From Treponema sp. (GTDB lineage Bacteria; Spirochaetota; Spirochaetia; Treponematales; Treponemataceae): DNA of 64,000 nt. Positions 42,564-51,353 of the stretch are shown here, piece after piece (within the stretch, counting starts at the first letter, position 1; each line of letters starts with the position of its first letter). Location: NCBI GenBank assembly GCA_017940005.1, contig JAGAZO010000016.1, forward strand, positions 116,170-180,169, read 5' to 3'. Under the pieces are notes generated by a model. That model saw only the letters and a list, made by a program, of their open reading frames with translations. It was not told the DNA's origin and ran no database searches. The position numbers and the translations under genes were made by a program.

Positions 42564-44090
42564 ATGAACAAAAAAAACGCAATTATTTTTGCAGTTATTG
42601 CAAGTTGCATCGTATTTACCTCGTTTAGCCCTTCGCTTGACGGCAGAGCAGTTGTTGCAGACAAAGACGAATTTCCCGCGGGCATTTTTGCAAAGACTGT
42701 GGGCTATCTTCCTGGAGATACTATTCTTGTATCGAATCTTGCTTTAGAAAGGACGGTGGACATTCTTGTTGTAGGTGCACTTGATCCATCTGAAGGAATC
42801 GCTATCTTGCTTTCGCATGAGGCAGCGCTGGCGCTCGGAATTGAAAAAGATGCGAATGTAATTGTCAAAATTACAAAGCGGGCGGGGCAACTCGATGAAA
42901 CTGTTGCAGGAACTGCTGTATTAACAGAAGGCAATGCCCGCATGTCTGTAAATAGTCATGAACAACTGTCCGTTGAAAACGAAGTAGAATCATTTACTGG
43001 GGAGATGACAGGCGCGTTCGCAGAAAATCCTCATGTTGATTCAGCTATTCTCAATCTGCTTGCCGATTCACAAGCTGATGCAATTGACGAAATTGCATCA
43101 GCAGATGACAACTCTGATGCTCTGCCTGACGTTTTTGAAGAGACTCGTTTTGTTGAAGCGTTCATTGACGCGCCTGTATACGATACCCATGAGGAAGTTG
43201 CGGCAACGGGTTCGCATGATGAAAATGAAATAGTCGCGATAGATACACTTGATGATATTGCCGATATTTCTGAGCGCATAGCAGTTTCCGATGAAGCACT
43301 TGCAGATGAGCGAGTAACAGATGAGCCTATGCCGCTGGAAGTTGTAGATGAATTTGCAAAGGCGGCTCCCTTTGACGAGGCAGTTGACTCGCCGCAGGAA
43401 GATGGTATGCCTGCAGAGCAGATTGCTGTTGAACGCATGGAACCATATGAACTTGTTGCGGAAAATGCAGGCGAATCATTACCGGACGACGAGCGGCAGC
43501 GCATAGCAGAATTTATTGATGAAGACAAGATGGGCGAACTGTTTTCTGATGAAGTGCCCGATGAGCTTACAACAATTGCAGAAGTCGAGCTGTTTGCTGA
43601 AGACGACGCTATCGAAGATGCTGGCTTTGAAGTTGCACAGACAACAGATATAAAAGATGAAGCGGGAGATGAGCTGCTTGCAGAAGAATCATATAGTGCA
43701 ATTGTGCTTGACGAGCAGATTGGCACAGATGATGAGCTTGCTGTTCAAGGTGATGAAGCAAACTATGCACTCGTAGAGGCGGCGACGCCTGCAGAAAGTG
43801 CTGTGCTGATGCGTGCACCTCTTGTTGAAAATAGTTTTAGCAAATATGTCATTGCATCGCTTGAAAGAGGAAAATACTATGTGCAAATTGCAGCATTTGC
43901 TGATGACAGCAATATCAGCGCAACAGTAAAAAAATATGAAACGAGCTATCCACTTGCGCTCCTGCCGCTTTCATCGGGCAGCGCAACACAAGTGATGATC
44001 GGTCCGCTCGGTGTTGATGAATACGGCGCTGTATTGGAGCGTTTTAAATCATATGGATATACAGATGCCTTTTTAAGAAAGGCAAATTGA
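42564..44090 (+). CDS. SPOR-domain protein with long acidic linker
   Basis: The 508-residue protein has an N-terminal hydrophobic signal or anchor (AIIFAVIASCIVFTS), a domain of about 90 residues, an acidic region (about 125-415) made mainly of Asp, Glu, Ala and Val and predicted disordered, and a C-terminal SPOR domain (about 430-508, YYVQIAAFADDSN, QVMIGPLG). SPOR domains bind denuded peptidoglycan glycan, so the acidic linker probably spans the periplasm. Its ribosome site is weak: GGAG lies 19 nt upstream. Convergent gene begins 8 bp later. Confidence 0.85.
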   Translation: MNKKNAIIFAVIASCIVFTSFSPSLDGRAVVADKDEFPAGIFAKTVGYLPGDTILVSNLALERTVDILVVGALDPSEGIAILLSHEAALALGIEKDANVIVKITKRAGQLDETVAGTAVLTEGNARMSVNSHEQLSVENEVESFTGEMTGAFAENPHVDSAILNLLADSQADAIDEIASADDNSDALPDVFEETRFVEAFIDAPVYDTHEEVAATGSHDENEIVAIDTLDDIADISERIAVSDEALADERVTDEPMPLEVVDEFAKAAPFDEAVDSPQEDGMPAEQIAVERMEPYELVAENAGESLPDDERQRIAEFIDEDKMGELFSDEVPDELTTIAEVELFAEDDAIEDAGFEVAQTTDIKDEAGDELLAEESYSAIVLDEQIGTDDELAVQGDEANYALVEAATPAESAVLMRAPLVENSFSKYVIASLERGKYYVQIAAFADDSNISATVKKYETSYPLALLPLSSGSATQVMIGPLGVDEYGAVLERFKSYGYTDAFLRKAN

Positions 44091-44098
44091 AGCATTGT

Positions 44099-44704
44099 TT
44101 ACAGCAATCCTGCTTTTTCAAAATGCTTCTTTAAGATGCGGATAGATATAATCGCTCCGACGAGGCTTGCAACAGCAGTTAATGCAATTATGCTGCTATA
44201 TATAGGCCATGAAAGAAATTTTATGTATTGCGCTATTACTGCATCTGTTAGATGAAATGCTTCCTGCCTTTTGAGGATATACTGACCTCCAGAAGCGAAC
44301 ATAGGAAATGTGAAAAATGCAGCGTGTAGCGTTGCGCCTGCAACATATGACAGCACTAGTATTTTTTTGTTGCGGTAGTTGTTGAGGCTGGAAATTAAAT
44401 CTGCAATGCCCCAGCCGATTATTGATGCAACTACTCCAAAAATATTTGCGGCCATAAGACCGGGAATACTGTTGATTGTGCCCATTATAAAAAATGTTCC
44501 AGGTTTTCTTACGCGAGCCACTAACAGCATGTATGCTATCGAGACAAAAAAACTTGTGATAGGGATATTGTAAATTGTTCCGACTATCGTTACCCCGGCA
44601 ATTATTCCTGTCACCATAAATATGACAAGCGAAATTGCCGCCAATATACCGATAGTTATAAGATCTCGCGCATTTAAAGCGTTTCTTTTGTTGTTTGTTT
44701 CCAT
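44099..44704 (-). CDS. ECF transporter S component of the Trep_Strep family
   Basis: The 201-residue membrane protein has five or six helices and the family features TGIIAGVTIVGTIYNIPITSF and GTINSIPGLMAANIFG. It matches the Trep_Strep family of putative ECF substrate-binding components known from treponemes and streptococci. ATG 44704 follows AAGGAGG by 7 nt. It follows the EcfT gene, whose end is 14 bp upstream. The substrate is not known; neighbours with YbtP/YbtQ-like transporters hint at a metal or metal chelate. Confidence 0.85.
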   Translation of the reverse strand: METNNKRNALNARDLITIGILAAISLVIFMVTGIIAGVTIVGTIYNIPITSFFVSIAYMLLVARVRKPGTFFIMGTINSIPGLMAANIFGVVASIIGWGIADLISSLNNYRNKKILVLSYVAGATLHAAFFTFPMFASGGQYILKRQEAFHLTDAVIAQYIKFLSWPIYSSIIALTAVASLVGAIISIRILKKHFEKAGLL

Positions 44705-44717
44705 TGGAAAACCTCCT

Positions 44718-45419
44718 TCATCGATATTGTAGATAAAATAGTGCTGCTGCAACTGTTGTCGTCAATGCAGCGATTATATAATCAACTCGCTTGAACGCGA
44801 GCGGATATAAAATTGTTTTATGGTGAGAGCTTTCAATTCCGCGAACAAGTGCGGACGCAGAAAGTTCATCTGCCGTTTTTAAGCTCCGCATAAGAATCGG
44901 AACAATGAGATATTCGGATGACCTTATAGGATGTATAAAAAATTGCCATATTGATACCGGAACTTTTCGTATTTTCAAACTTTCTGAAAGCGCCTTTTGT
45001 TCTTGTTTGATTGTTGGGAAAAAACGCAGCGCAACGGCAAACGGAATGAGTATTGCATCGGGAAATCGCATTACCTGCATTGCTGTCAACAGCTGGGGAA
45101 GGGGAACGGTATGGACCATGAATAATCCCATTAGTAACAAAACAATAAATTTTTGAAGAAAGTAGCTGAACATGATGATGACAAGAACTAGCATCTGATT
45201 ATGTAAACTGCCAAGATGCTCAATCAAAAGTTCTACAATTCCATATAGTGCTGCATATACGGTGCACGCTTTATATGACTTGGTACTTATCGCATATAAC
45301 AATGCAACTACGAAGATAAGGTGCGCGGTAAGCGGTTTGTTCATAAAAAAAGCTGAAGTTCCCAATAACAGTACTACATACAGCGAAACGCGAGGATCTA
45401 TTTTTTTGTCGCAATTCAA
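44718..45419 (-). CDS. ECF transporter transmembrane component EcfT
   Basis: The 233-residue protein has about five helices and a C-terminal coupling region (RSSEYLIVPILMRSLKTADELSASALVRG) that carries the Ala-Arg-Gly motif binding the ATPases. The start is TTG at 45419: GGAGG is 8 nt upstream, and it lies 1 bp after the stop of the ATPase gene. It links the double ATPase to the Trep_Strep S component. Confidence 0.88.
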   Translation of the reverse strand: MNCDKKIDPRVSLYVVLLLGTSAFFMNKPLTAHLIFVVALLYAISTKSYKACTVYAALYGIVELLIEHLGSLHNQMLVLVIIMFSYFLQKFIVLLLMGLFMVHTVPLPQLLTAMQVMRFPDAILIPFAVALRFFPTIKQEQKALSESLKIRKVPVSIWQFFIHPIRSSEYLIVPILMRSLKTADELSASALVRGIESSHHKTILYPLAFKRVDYIIAALTTTVAAALFYLQYR

Positions 45420-45420
45420 A

Positions 45421-46935
45421 TTACTGGCCTCCTTCCCAAAGAATATTCAACAATTTCTCTTTATTTTTTACAGTTAGCATGAAATCATCTTGTATTGTTC
45501 CATTTTTCAAATGCAGTATGCGCGTGCAGACAGAAAGCAAAAACTCGTAATCATGCGTTATGACGATGACTATCCGTTCCTGCTTGACTAAATCTTGTAT
45601 TTGTTTTGCAACGCATGTCATACTATATCTGTCTAATCCACTCGTTGGTTCATCAAAAAAAATGATTTTGCTGTCATTGACTAACGCTCCTGCTATGGTG
45701 AGTCGTTGTTTTTGTCCACGTGAAAGAGCCGCAGGATGCATATCTTTATATGCTAAAAGCCCTAATTCTGCAAGAATAGATATGTTCTTTTCTGTATCTA
45801 TCTGCTTTCTTTTTTTTCCGATAGTCAGTTCGTTCCATACACTGTCGCTGAAAAGCTGATAATCTGAATCCTGCATGACAAAGTACAAGTTTCCGATACG
45901 TTTTCTTGGCAGAGCGCAATAACCATTTATCTTTATTGTACCGTACATTTTTGTCCTGATAAGCCCACAGCATATCCTTGCAAGCGTTGTTTTCCCTGCG
46001 CCGTTTTCACCAACAATGCCAATCACTTCTCCTTGTTGTGCAGCAAAACTCACATCTTGCAACACAGGATTGCGCATTCGTTCTTTTTTAGACAGATGCG
46101 TAAATGCAATGTGCTCGACTTCTAAATAGGGCGCATTGCAATGTTGCTGCGCTTCAGTCAGCGGTACTGACGGTTCCAACTTTCGCAGGTTGAAATTTCT
46201 CAAACCCATCTGTGCAAGCATTTTATCAGAGAGTGAATTTGCTTCTTCGTTACTGAATTGCTGCTCAATTTTACCGTTTTTTATATACACCATTCTATCA
46301 AACAATTTTGCTAAATAAAACAAGCGGTGTTCAAAGACACATATCGTTTTCTTTTGCTCTTTCAGTTTTTTCATTATCTGGGCGAGTTCATAGATAGATG
46401 GTATATCCAAGTTTGCAGAAGGCTCGTCAAATATATACACTTCTGGTTCCATTGCATAGCAAGAGGCTACAGCAACTTTTTGCATTTCGCCGCTGGACAA
46501 TTTAAAAATACTTTTGTCTTTCAACATCTCAATATTCATTTGTTTAAAGCTGTTGTTTGTCCGTTTCCATATTTCTTCTCTCGGTAGTGCTCTATTTGTG
46601 CATCCAAAAGCAACTTCGCTTGTCGTATCAGTCATAAAAAATTGGCTTTTGGGTTCTTGAAATACAGAACCTACAGTCCTGCCTATGTCGCCGATAGTGA
46701 GTTCCGATGTATTTTTGCCCATAATGGAGATTTCTCCTTGTAATTCTCCTTCATGGAAATGTGGTATTAAGCCGTTGATACATCGTGAGATTGATGTTTT
46801 TCCCGAACCGCTTGCACCCACGAATAGAATACATTCTCCCTTTTTTACACGTAAATTGATGTTGTGAATTGCAGATTTTGCATTGCCGCTGTATTTGTAT
46901 GTTACATTTTGGAATTCTACGGCGTATGTTTCCAT
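45421..46935 (-). CDS. ECF transporter double ATPase
   Basis: The 504-residue protein contains two ABC domains. Domain 1 has GASGSGKTS near residue 38 and KLSSGEMQK near 148. Domain 2 has GENGAGKTT near 305 and ALSRGQKQR near 405. Two fused ATPases replace the EcfA/EcfA' pair. ATG 46935 follows AGGAGG by 7 nt and overlaps the TGA of the preceding transporter gene (TGATG). It powers uptake through EcfT and the S component. Confidence 0.92.
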   Translation of the reverse strand: METYAVEFQNVTYKYSGNAKSAIHNINLRVKKGECILFVGASGSGKTSISRCINGLIPHFHEGELQGEISIMGKNTSELTIGDIGRTVGSVFQEPKSQFFMTDTTSEVAFGCTNRALPREEIWKRTNNSFKQMNIEMLKDKSIFKLSSGEMQKVAVASCYAMEPEVYIFDEPSANLDIPSIYELAQIMKKLKEQKKTICVFEHRLFYLAKLFDRMVYIKNGKIEQQFSNEEANSLSDKMLAQMGLRNFNLRKLEPSVPLTEAQQHCNAPYLEVEHIAFTHLSKKERMRNPVLQDVSFAAQQGEVIGIVGENGAGKTTLARICCGLIRTKMYGTIKINGYCALPRKRIGNLYFVMQDSDYQLFSDSVWNELTIGKKRKQIDTEKNISILAELGLLAYKDMHPAALSRGQKQRLTIAGALVNDSKIIFFDEPTSGLDRYSMTCVAKQIQDLVKQERIVIVITHDYEFLLSVCTRILHLKNGTIQDDFMLTVKNKEKLLNILWEGGQ

Positions 46936-48659
46936 CAATTTGCCTCCTGTGAAATGTAGTATGCACTTCCGCGATTCCACAGCCTGCTGTAATAACTGTC
47001 AGGTTCTGAAAGCAATTGCGCATGTTTTCCTGCTTGCACGATTGAACCGTTTTTGAAAACAAGTATTTGATCTGCAGAACGGATAGTGCTTAAATGGTGC
47101 GCTATCACGAGTACCGTTCTATTTCTAGCAAGCTCTGATATTGCTTCTTGTATCAACGCTTCATTCACTGGGTCTACATTGCTTGTTATTTCATCCAAAA
47201 GCAGGATAGGGGAATCTTTTAAAAATGCCCTTGCAATAGAAATGCGTTGCTTTTGTCCACCTGAAAGCCCTACTCCGTTTTCACCAACGTTTGTTTCATA
47301 TTTATCTGGCAGCGACATGATAAAATCATGGATGCGCGCGCGTTTTGCAGCAGAGACAACTTCATCATCTGTGGCGTGTGCTTTTCCAATGCGTATATTT
47401 CCTGCAATGGTATCTGCAAAGAGTTGTACATTTTGCATAACGATGCTTATGGAGCTAAGCAGGTCATCATAGCGCATGTTCCGTATGTCTACGTTTCCTA
47501 TGCGAATGCTGCCGTTATGCACATCCCAAAATCGGAGCAACAGATTTGTGACAGTTGTTTTACCGGAGCCTGATTCTCCTACAAGTGCAGTAATAGTATG
47601 TTCCTGCGTGTGGAATGAAACATCGTGCATGAAAAATCCGTCGTCTTCATAGGAAAAACATACATTGTCAAAAGTTATCGAGAATGTATCTGGTGTTTCG
47701 GGCGATTGAGGCTCAACAACTGTTGGCGCTTCAGTAATTTTTTTTATTCTCCTAAAACTGTCAGTTACTTTGAGATAATTCATCCAGTGCGTTTCCATAG
47801 CCACAAACGGTTTGTAAAATTCTTTGCTTAAGAGAACAAAAATCAGATAATCTAAAATGGGCACGAAGCCTTTTACTACGAGCAGCATGCCTATTGTAAT
47901 CATGAGAAAAAAAGCACCGTCTATCATAAGTCCATAGAGAGAGAGCACTGCAGCTTTATTTTTTGCCATCTGTTTGCTCTGTTCGCCAAATCGTTTTGTC
48001 GCCGATGCGAGTTTTTCGTCGAACTGTTTGCTTTCAGAAAATGCTTTTAAAAGCGGAATGCCCTTTACATACTCCACAAACAAACTCACCATATCTGCAA
48101 GGCTGTTGCCCGCAGCTGCCTCCATTTTATTAGCTATTGCTAATTTTTTAGCGAGAAAAAAAAGCGCAACAGGAAGCAGCACGAGCATGAATAAGCTCAT
48201 TTTTATGTTTACAGAAAATAAGAAGATGAGCAGAATGAGCGATACGATAAAGTCTGCGCACATTCTCGTCCATACGTGACCCACTACCATTTCCATGCTG
48301 TCGACATCTTTGTGAATGATTGTACTGATTTCTCCCAATCTTTCGTTTGTATAAAAACCAAGCGAGAATGTCTTCAAACGATATATGATTTTTGCCCGTA
48401 CTTCATAGACAATGTCAAAACCTGCCAAGTGTTTTTGCAGGTCAGCAAACATATTGCTTCCTCCTTTCAAAAGGAGGCATGCAACAAACAGCCACCAATA
48501 TATATAAATTTGATTTCCTAAAAAGATAGCTTTCATAGCGTTGAGCACTAGCAACATCATGGCTGCTCCAGACAATGCGTAGATTACAAACCCCAAGATG
48601 CTCAACAACAGCGACCGCTTGCCTTTCTTTGTGAGCGTATTCCATATTTCTCTAATCAT
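46935..48659 (-). CDS. ABC half-transporter, membrane plus ATPase domain (second of pair)
   Basis: The 574-residue protein has six helices (1-310) and an ATPase domain with Walker A GESGSGKTT near 374 and LSGGQKQR near 470. Such type IV half-transporters in tandem with another one usually form heterodimers. Its start overlaps the stop of the previous gene by 4 bp (ATGA). Despite an exporter fold, the YbtP/YbtQ and IrtA/IrtB pairs import siderophores; the ECF neighbours here make a similar role plausible but unproven. Confidence 0.88.
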   Translation of the reverse strand: MIREIWNTLTKKGKRSLLLSILGFVIYALSGAAMMLLVLNAMKAIFLGNQIYIYWWLFVACLLLKGGSNMFADLQKHLAGFDIVYEVRAKIIYRLKTFSLGFYTNERLGEISTIIHKDVDSMEMVVGHVWTRMCADFIVSLILLIFLFSVNIKMSLFMLVLLPVALFFLAKKLAIANKMEAAAGNSLADMVSLFVEYVKGIPLLKAFSESKQFDEKLASATKRFGEQSKQMAKNKAAVLSLYGLMIDGAFFLMITIGMLLVVKGFVPILDYLIFVLLSKEFYKPFVAMETHWMNYLKVTDSFRRIKKITEAPTVVEPQSPETPDTFSITFDNVCFSYEDDGFFMHDVSFHTQEHTITALVGESGSGKTTVTNLLLRFWDVHNGSIRIGNVDIRNMRYDDLLSSISIVMQNVQLFADTIAGNIRIGKAHATDDEVVSAAKRARIHDFIMSLPDKYETNVGENGVGLSGGQKQRISIARAFLKDSPILLLDEITSNVDPVNEALIQEAISELARNRTVLVIAHHLSTIRSADQILVFKNGSIVQAGKHAQLLSEPDSYYSRLWNRGSAYYISQEAN

Positions 48660-50404
48660 AATAATGCTCCTGTGCCAGTCTCCTTTATATTCCAGTTGTC
48701 AACTTTACTCTGGTCGTGCACCATCTTTTTATATAATTCGCAACGTGCAAGCAATTCCATATGTGTACCGCTGTCAATGAGTTGACCGTTGTCCATAACT
48801 GCAATTTTGTCTGCATCTTGTATTGTGTTCAGATGGTGCGCTATTGCAATGACTGTTTTATTGCAGCGTAAATCTTCTATCGCTGCCTGTATGTATGCTT
48901 CATTTTCGGTATCGACGGCAGCTGTTGCTTCATCAAGAATAATGATTGGCGCATTTTTTAAAATCATACGCGCAATAGATATGCGCTGTTTTTCTCCTCC
49001 AGAAAATTTTATGCCAGATTCTCCTGCTGTTGTGTCGTATCCGTTTGGCAGTGACATGATGAAGTCATGAATGCGCGCGCGCTTTGCAGCGGAAATGATT
49101 TCTTCTTTTGTTGCGTGCGGCTTTCCGATACGGATGTTTTCCTCCATGCTCAAATTGAACAGAAACACTTCCTGTTGAACGATGGAAAACAAAGAGCCTT
49201 GCTGCTGTTCAGAAAGTTCTCGTGTGTCTTTGCCTGCAATACATATGTTTCCGCTGTCAGGCTGCCAAAAACCCATAAGGAGATTTGCCAGTGTGCTTTT
49301 TCCGCAGCCTGACGCTCCTACAAGCGCATTTTTGCTGTTCTGCTTGAATGTAATGGTAATGTCTTTAAGTGCGTTTTGTTTGCCTTTATATGCAAAATAC
49401 AGGTGATTGATTTCTATGTCGCCATTGGAGACAGAACCTTTTGCGTTGCCGCGTTCAGGCACTGGTTCATTAAGAATGGAGCCTATGCCTGTCATCGCTT
49501 GGTTAAATACGATTTTATAATGTTGTAGTGTTGCTGTTTTTGCGATAGCAGACGTAAACGCTGTTCCCAGTGTAACAGAGAGAATGAATTTTGTGATTGT
49601 TAATTCGCCTGCAACTAAAAGCCATGTACCAAATATCATTACCAGAACAACACCAGATTCCATAAATATATCTATGAGTCCCATAGGAATGCTGATGCCC
49701 GCCATGCACTTTTTTACCCAATATACGTAATCGCTCGTAGCTTTAATAGTTTTTTTTGTTTTTGTTTCTTCTTTTCCAAATGCTTTAATAACGGGAATGG
49801 TAGTAACATATTCCATTACATCTTCCTGCATCTTTGTCACTGATGCTGCAAAGATTTTTGTATTTTTTGCCCACTGCGGAGCAGCAATCTTTTTTGTAAG
49901 CCACATGAGCGGTACACCAATAATCATGATAAGGGCAAGGCGCCATTCAAGTATCAGCATGAATACAAAAATCACTGTCGGCAAAAGCGTTGCGGCCATT
50001 ATTTCAGGTAGCCCATGCGCAAGATATATTTCTATCTGCTCTACATCGTGCTGCATGATGTTCGTCAAGTCCCCTATTTTCCGTTCTTGAAAAAATCCTA
50101 ACGCAAGCTTTTTTAAATGCCTGCTGATTTGCATTCTCATATCAGTGAGTGCATTGTAAGCTGTTTCATGGACTTTCCATGTGGCAACATACGCACAACC
50201 AGCTTTCAGTATAAAACATGCTGCTATGCTGATGAGGTTAAGCCATAGTTGTTTTTTTGAGAGCGACTGCGAAAAAACGAGACCGAGCATATGTATAAGC
50301 AGCACTTGTGGAAGCACGTCAAATACGATTTTGCCGCACAACATGATGTTTGACAATCTATTTTTCCCCGTTACTTGTTTGAGGAGTTTTTGTTGGTTTG
50401 TCAT
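48656..50404 (-). CDS. ABC half-transporter, membrane plus ATPase domain (first of pair)
   Basis: The 582-residue protein has six helices and an ATPase domain with Walker A GASGCGKST near 370 and FSGGEKQR near 468. Its partner is encoded directly downstream with a 4-bp overlap. GGGGG lies 9 nt before ATG 50404. It is the first gene of the ABC-ABC-EcfA-EcfT-S operon and lies 79 bp downstream of the TetR-type gene in the same direction. The operator-like motif at 50436 sits between the two genes. Confidence 0.88.
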   Translation of the reverse strand: MTNQQKLLKQVTGKNRLSNIMLCGKIVFDVLPQVLLIHMLGLVFSQSLSKKQLWLNLISIAACFILKAGCAYVATWKVHETAYNALTDMRMQISRHLKKLALGFFQERKIGDLTNIMQHDVEQIEIYLAHGLPEIMAATLLPTVIFVFMLILEWRLALIMIIGVPLMWLTKKIAAPQWAKNTKIFAASVTKMQEDVMEYVTTIPVIKAFGKEETKTKKTIKATSDYVYWVKKCMAGISIPMGLIDIFMESGVVLVMIFGTWLLVAGELTITKFILSVTLGTAFTSAIAKTATLQHYKIVFNQAMTGIGSILNEPVPERGNAKGSVSNGDIEINHLYFAYKGKQNALKDITITFKQNSKNALVGASGCGKSTLANLLMGFWQPDSGNICIAGKDTRELSEQQQGSLFSIVQQEVFLFNLSMEENIRIGKPHATKEEIISAAKRARIHDFIMSLPNGYDTTAGESGIKFSGGEKQRISIARMILKNAPIIILDEATAAVDTENEAYIQAAIEDLRCNKTVIAIAHHLNTIQDADKIAVMDNGQLIDSGTHMELLARCELYKKMVHDQSKVDNWNIKETGTGALL

Positions 50405-50435
50405 AAAAAATAACCCCCATATCAAATGTCGAATA

Positions 50436-50450
50436 TATATTCAATATTTA
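50436..50450. promoter_or_regulatory. Operator-like motif before the ABC/ECF operon
   Basis: TATATTCAATATTTA, an inverted repeat ATATT-C-AATAT, occurs 32 bp upstream of the first ABC gene. The identical 15 bp occurs at 51076-51090 in front of the TetR gene, and no third copy was noticed in the window. It is a candidate TetR binding site. Confidence 0.65.
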
Positions 50451-50483
50451 TGTAAAACTATACATCACTTTCTCCGTGTGATT

Positions 50484-51053
50484 TTACAGCGAATTTACCC
50501 CTTCATAGTAGCACTTTGTGACAAGATGTAGCATCGTGTGCGCAAATTCTCTGTTTTCATAATGGCGGGCAACTTCCAAAATGCTTTCTGTGAAATTGCT
50601 GGCAAGAATATGAATGAGCATATCGTGGTATGAATTGCACGACCGTTTTTCAAGTGCACGTTTTATGTGCCGTTCCAATGAATGAATCATCTGGTCTTTT
50701 GAATCTGCAAATTTTGTGCCATAGCTTTTATCCATACGAATCACAAGAATTTGATGATGCTCCAGCAAGTTGAGCACATACTCTTCTGCTACACTTTGAT
50801 ATTTTTCAGACGGAAGTCCGGTAATCTCTTCTTCTGCTGCTGAAATCGCATCAAAATTGACAGAAAGTGAAGAAGCTATTTTATCAAATAGTTCCTCTTT
50901 ATTTTTGAAATACGAATAAATGAGACTGACAGGGATGCATGCTTTTTGGGCAATTTCTTGCATTGTAGCGCTTCTGAAATCTTTTTCATAAAAGACTTCA
51001 ACACCTGCTTGAAAAATACGCTCATAGATTTCTTGCTTCAAAAACTGTGGCAC
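50484..51053 (-). CDS. TetR-family transcriptional regulator
   Basis: The 189-residue protein has the TetR DNA-binding helix-turn-helix at residues 10-55: AGVEVFYEKDFRSATMQEIAQKACIPVSLIYSYFKNKEELF, followed by a variable ligand domain. It starts with GTG at 51053, 5 nt after AGAGG. It lies upstream of and in the same direction as the ABC/ECF genes. Identical candidate operators precede both, so it probably represses itself and the transporters; the effector is likely the transported compound. Confidence 0.88.
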   Translation of the reverse strand: MPQFLKQEIYERIFQAGVEVFYEKDFRSATMQEIAQKACIPVSLIYSYFKNKEELFDKIASSLSVNFDAISAAEEEITGLPSEKYQSVAEEYVLNLLEHHQILVIRMDKSYGTKFADSKDQMIHSLERHIKRALEKRSCNSYHDMLIHILASNFTESILEVARHYENREFAHTMLHLVTKCYYEGVNSL

Positions 51054-51075
51054 GGGAACCTCTTAAAACTAAATG

Positions 51076-51119
51076 TATATTCAATATTTAATTAAATGAA
51101 ATAGTACATATAAAGTCAA
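51076..51119 (-). promoter_or_regulatory. TetR gene promoter with adjacent operator
   Basis: On the minus strand TTGACT (51119-51114), 17-nt spacer and TTTAAT (51096-51091) are followed directly by the 15-bp inverted-repeat motif at 51090-51076, which would cover the transcription start. This position is ideal for repression. Confidence 0.62.
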
Positions 51120-51204
51120 GGTAAAGTCAAGAGGAAACGCGAGAAAAAATACAATATTAAAATAATCTTTTATGCAAAAGCCGTGATTTTTCATCACCGA
51201 GCTC

Positions 51205-51234
51205 TTGACGTATTGATGCGATGTATGCTATAAT
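51205..51234 (+). promoter_or_regulatory. tRNA-Glu promoter
   Basis: TTGACG (51205-51210), 18-nt spacer, TATAAT (51229-51234) preceded by TGC. It starts transcription about 35 nt before the tRNA and must also serve the HAD gene, since there is no other promoter between. Confidence 0.8.
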
Positions 51235-51277
51235 TATTTTCAGTATTTGCAGTGCATACCGTTTAACAATGCTGCAT

Positions 51278-51349
51278 GTCTCCTTCGTCTAGTGGTTAGG
51301 ACATCGGGTTTTCATCCCGACAACAGCAGTTCAATTCTGCTAGGAGATG
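51278..51349 (+). tRNA. tRNA-Glu (anticodon TTC)
   Basis: A 72-nt cloverleaf: acceptor GTCTCCT with AGGAGAT (first pair G-U), D-arm GTCT/GGAC, anticodon stem TCGGG/CCCGA with loop TTTTCAT, anticodon TTC, T-arm AGCAG-TTCAATT-CTGCT, discriminator G73 at 51349. No encoded CCA. The acceptor 3' strand AGGAGA doubles as a Shine-Dalgarno for the ATG at 51354. Confidence 0.94.
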
Positions 51350-51353
51350 AATT

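Noticed and set aside
43031..43726. Serine-rich minus-strand frame opposite the SPOR gene
   Set aside because: The Ser-rich reading is the antisense of Asp/Glu/Ala codons; no start signals.
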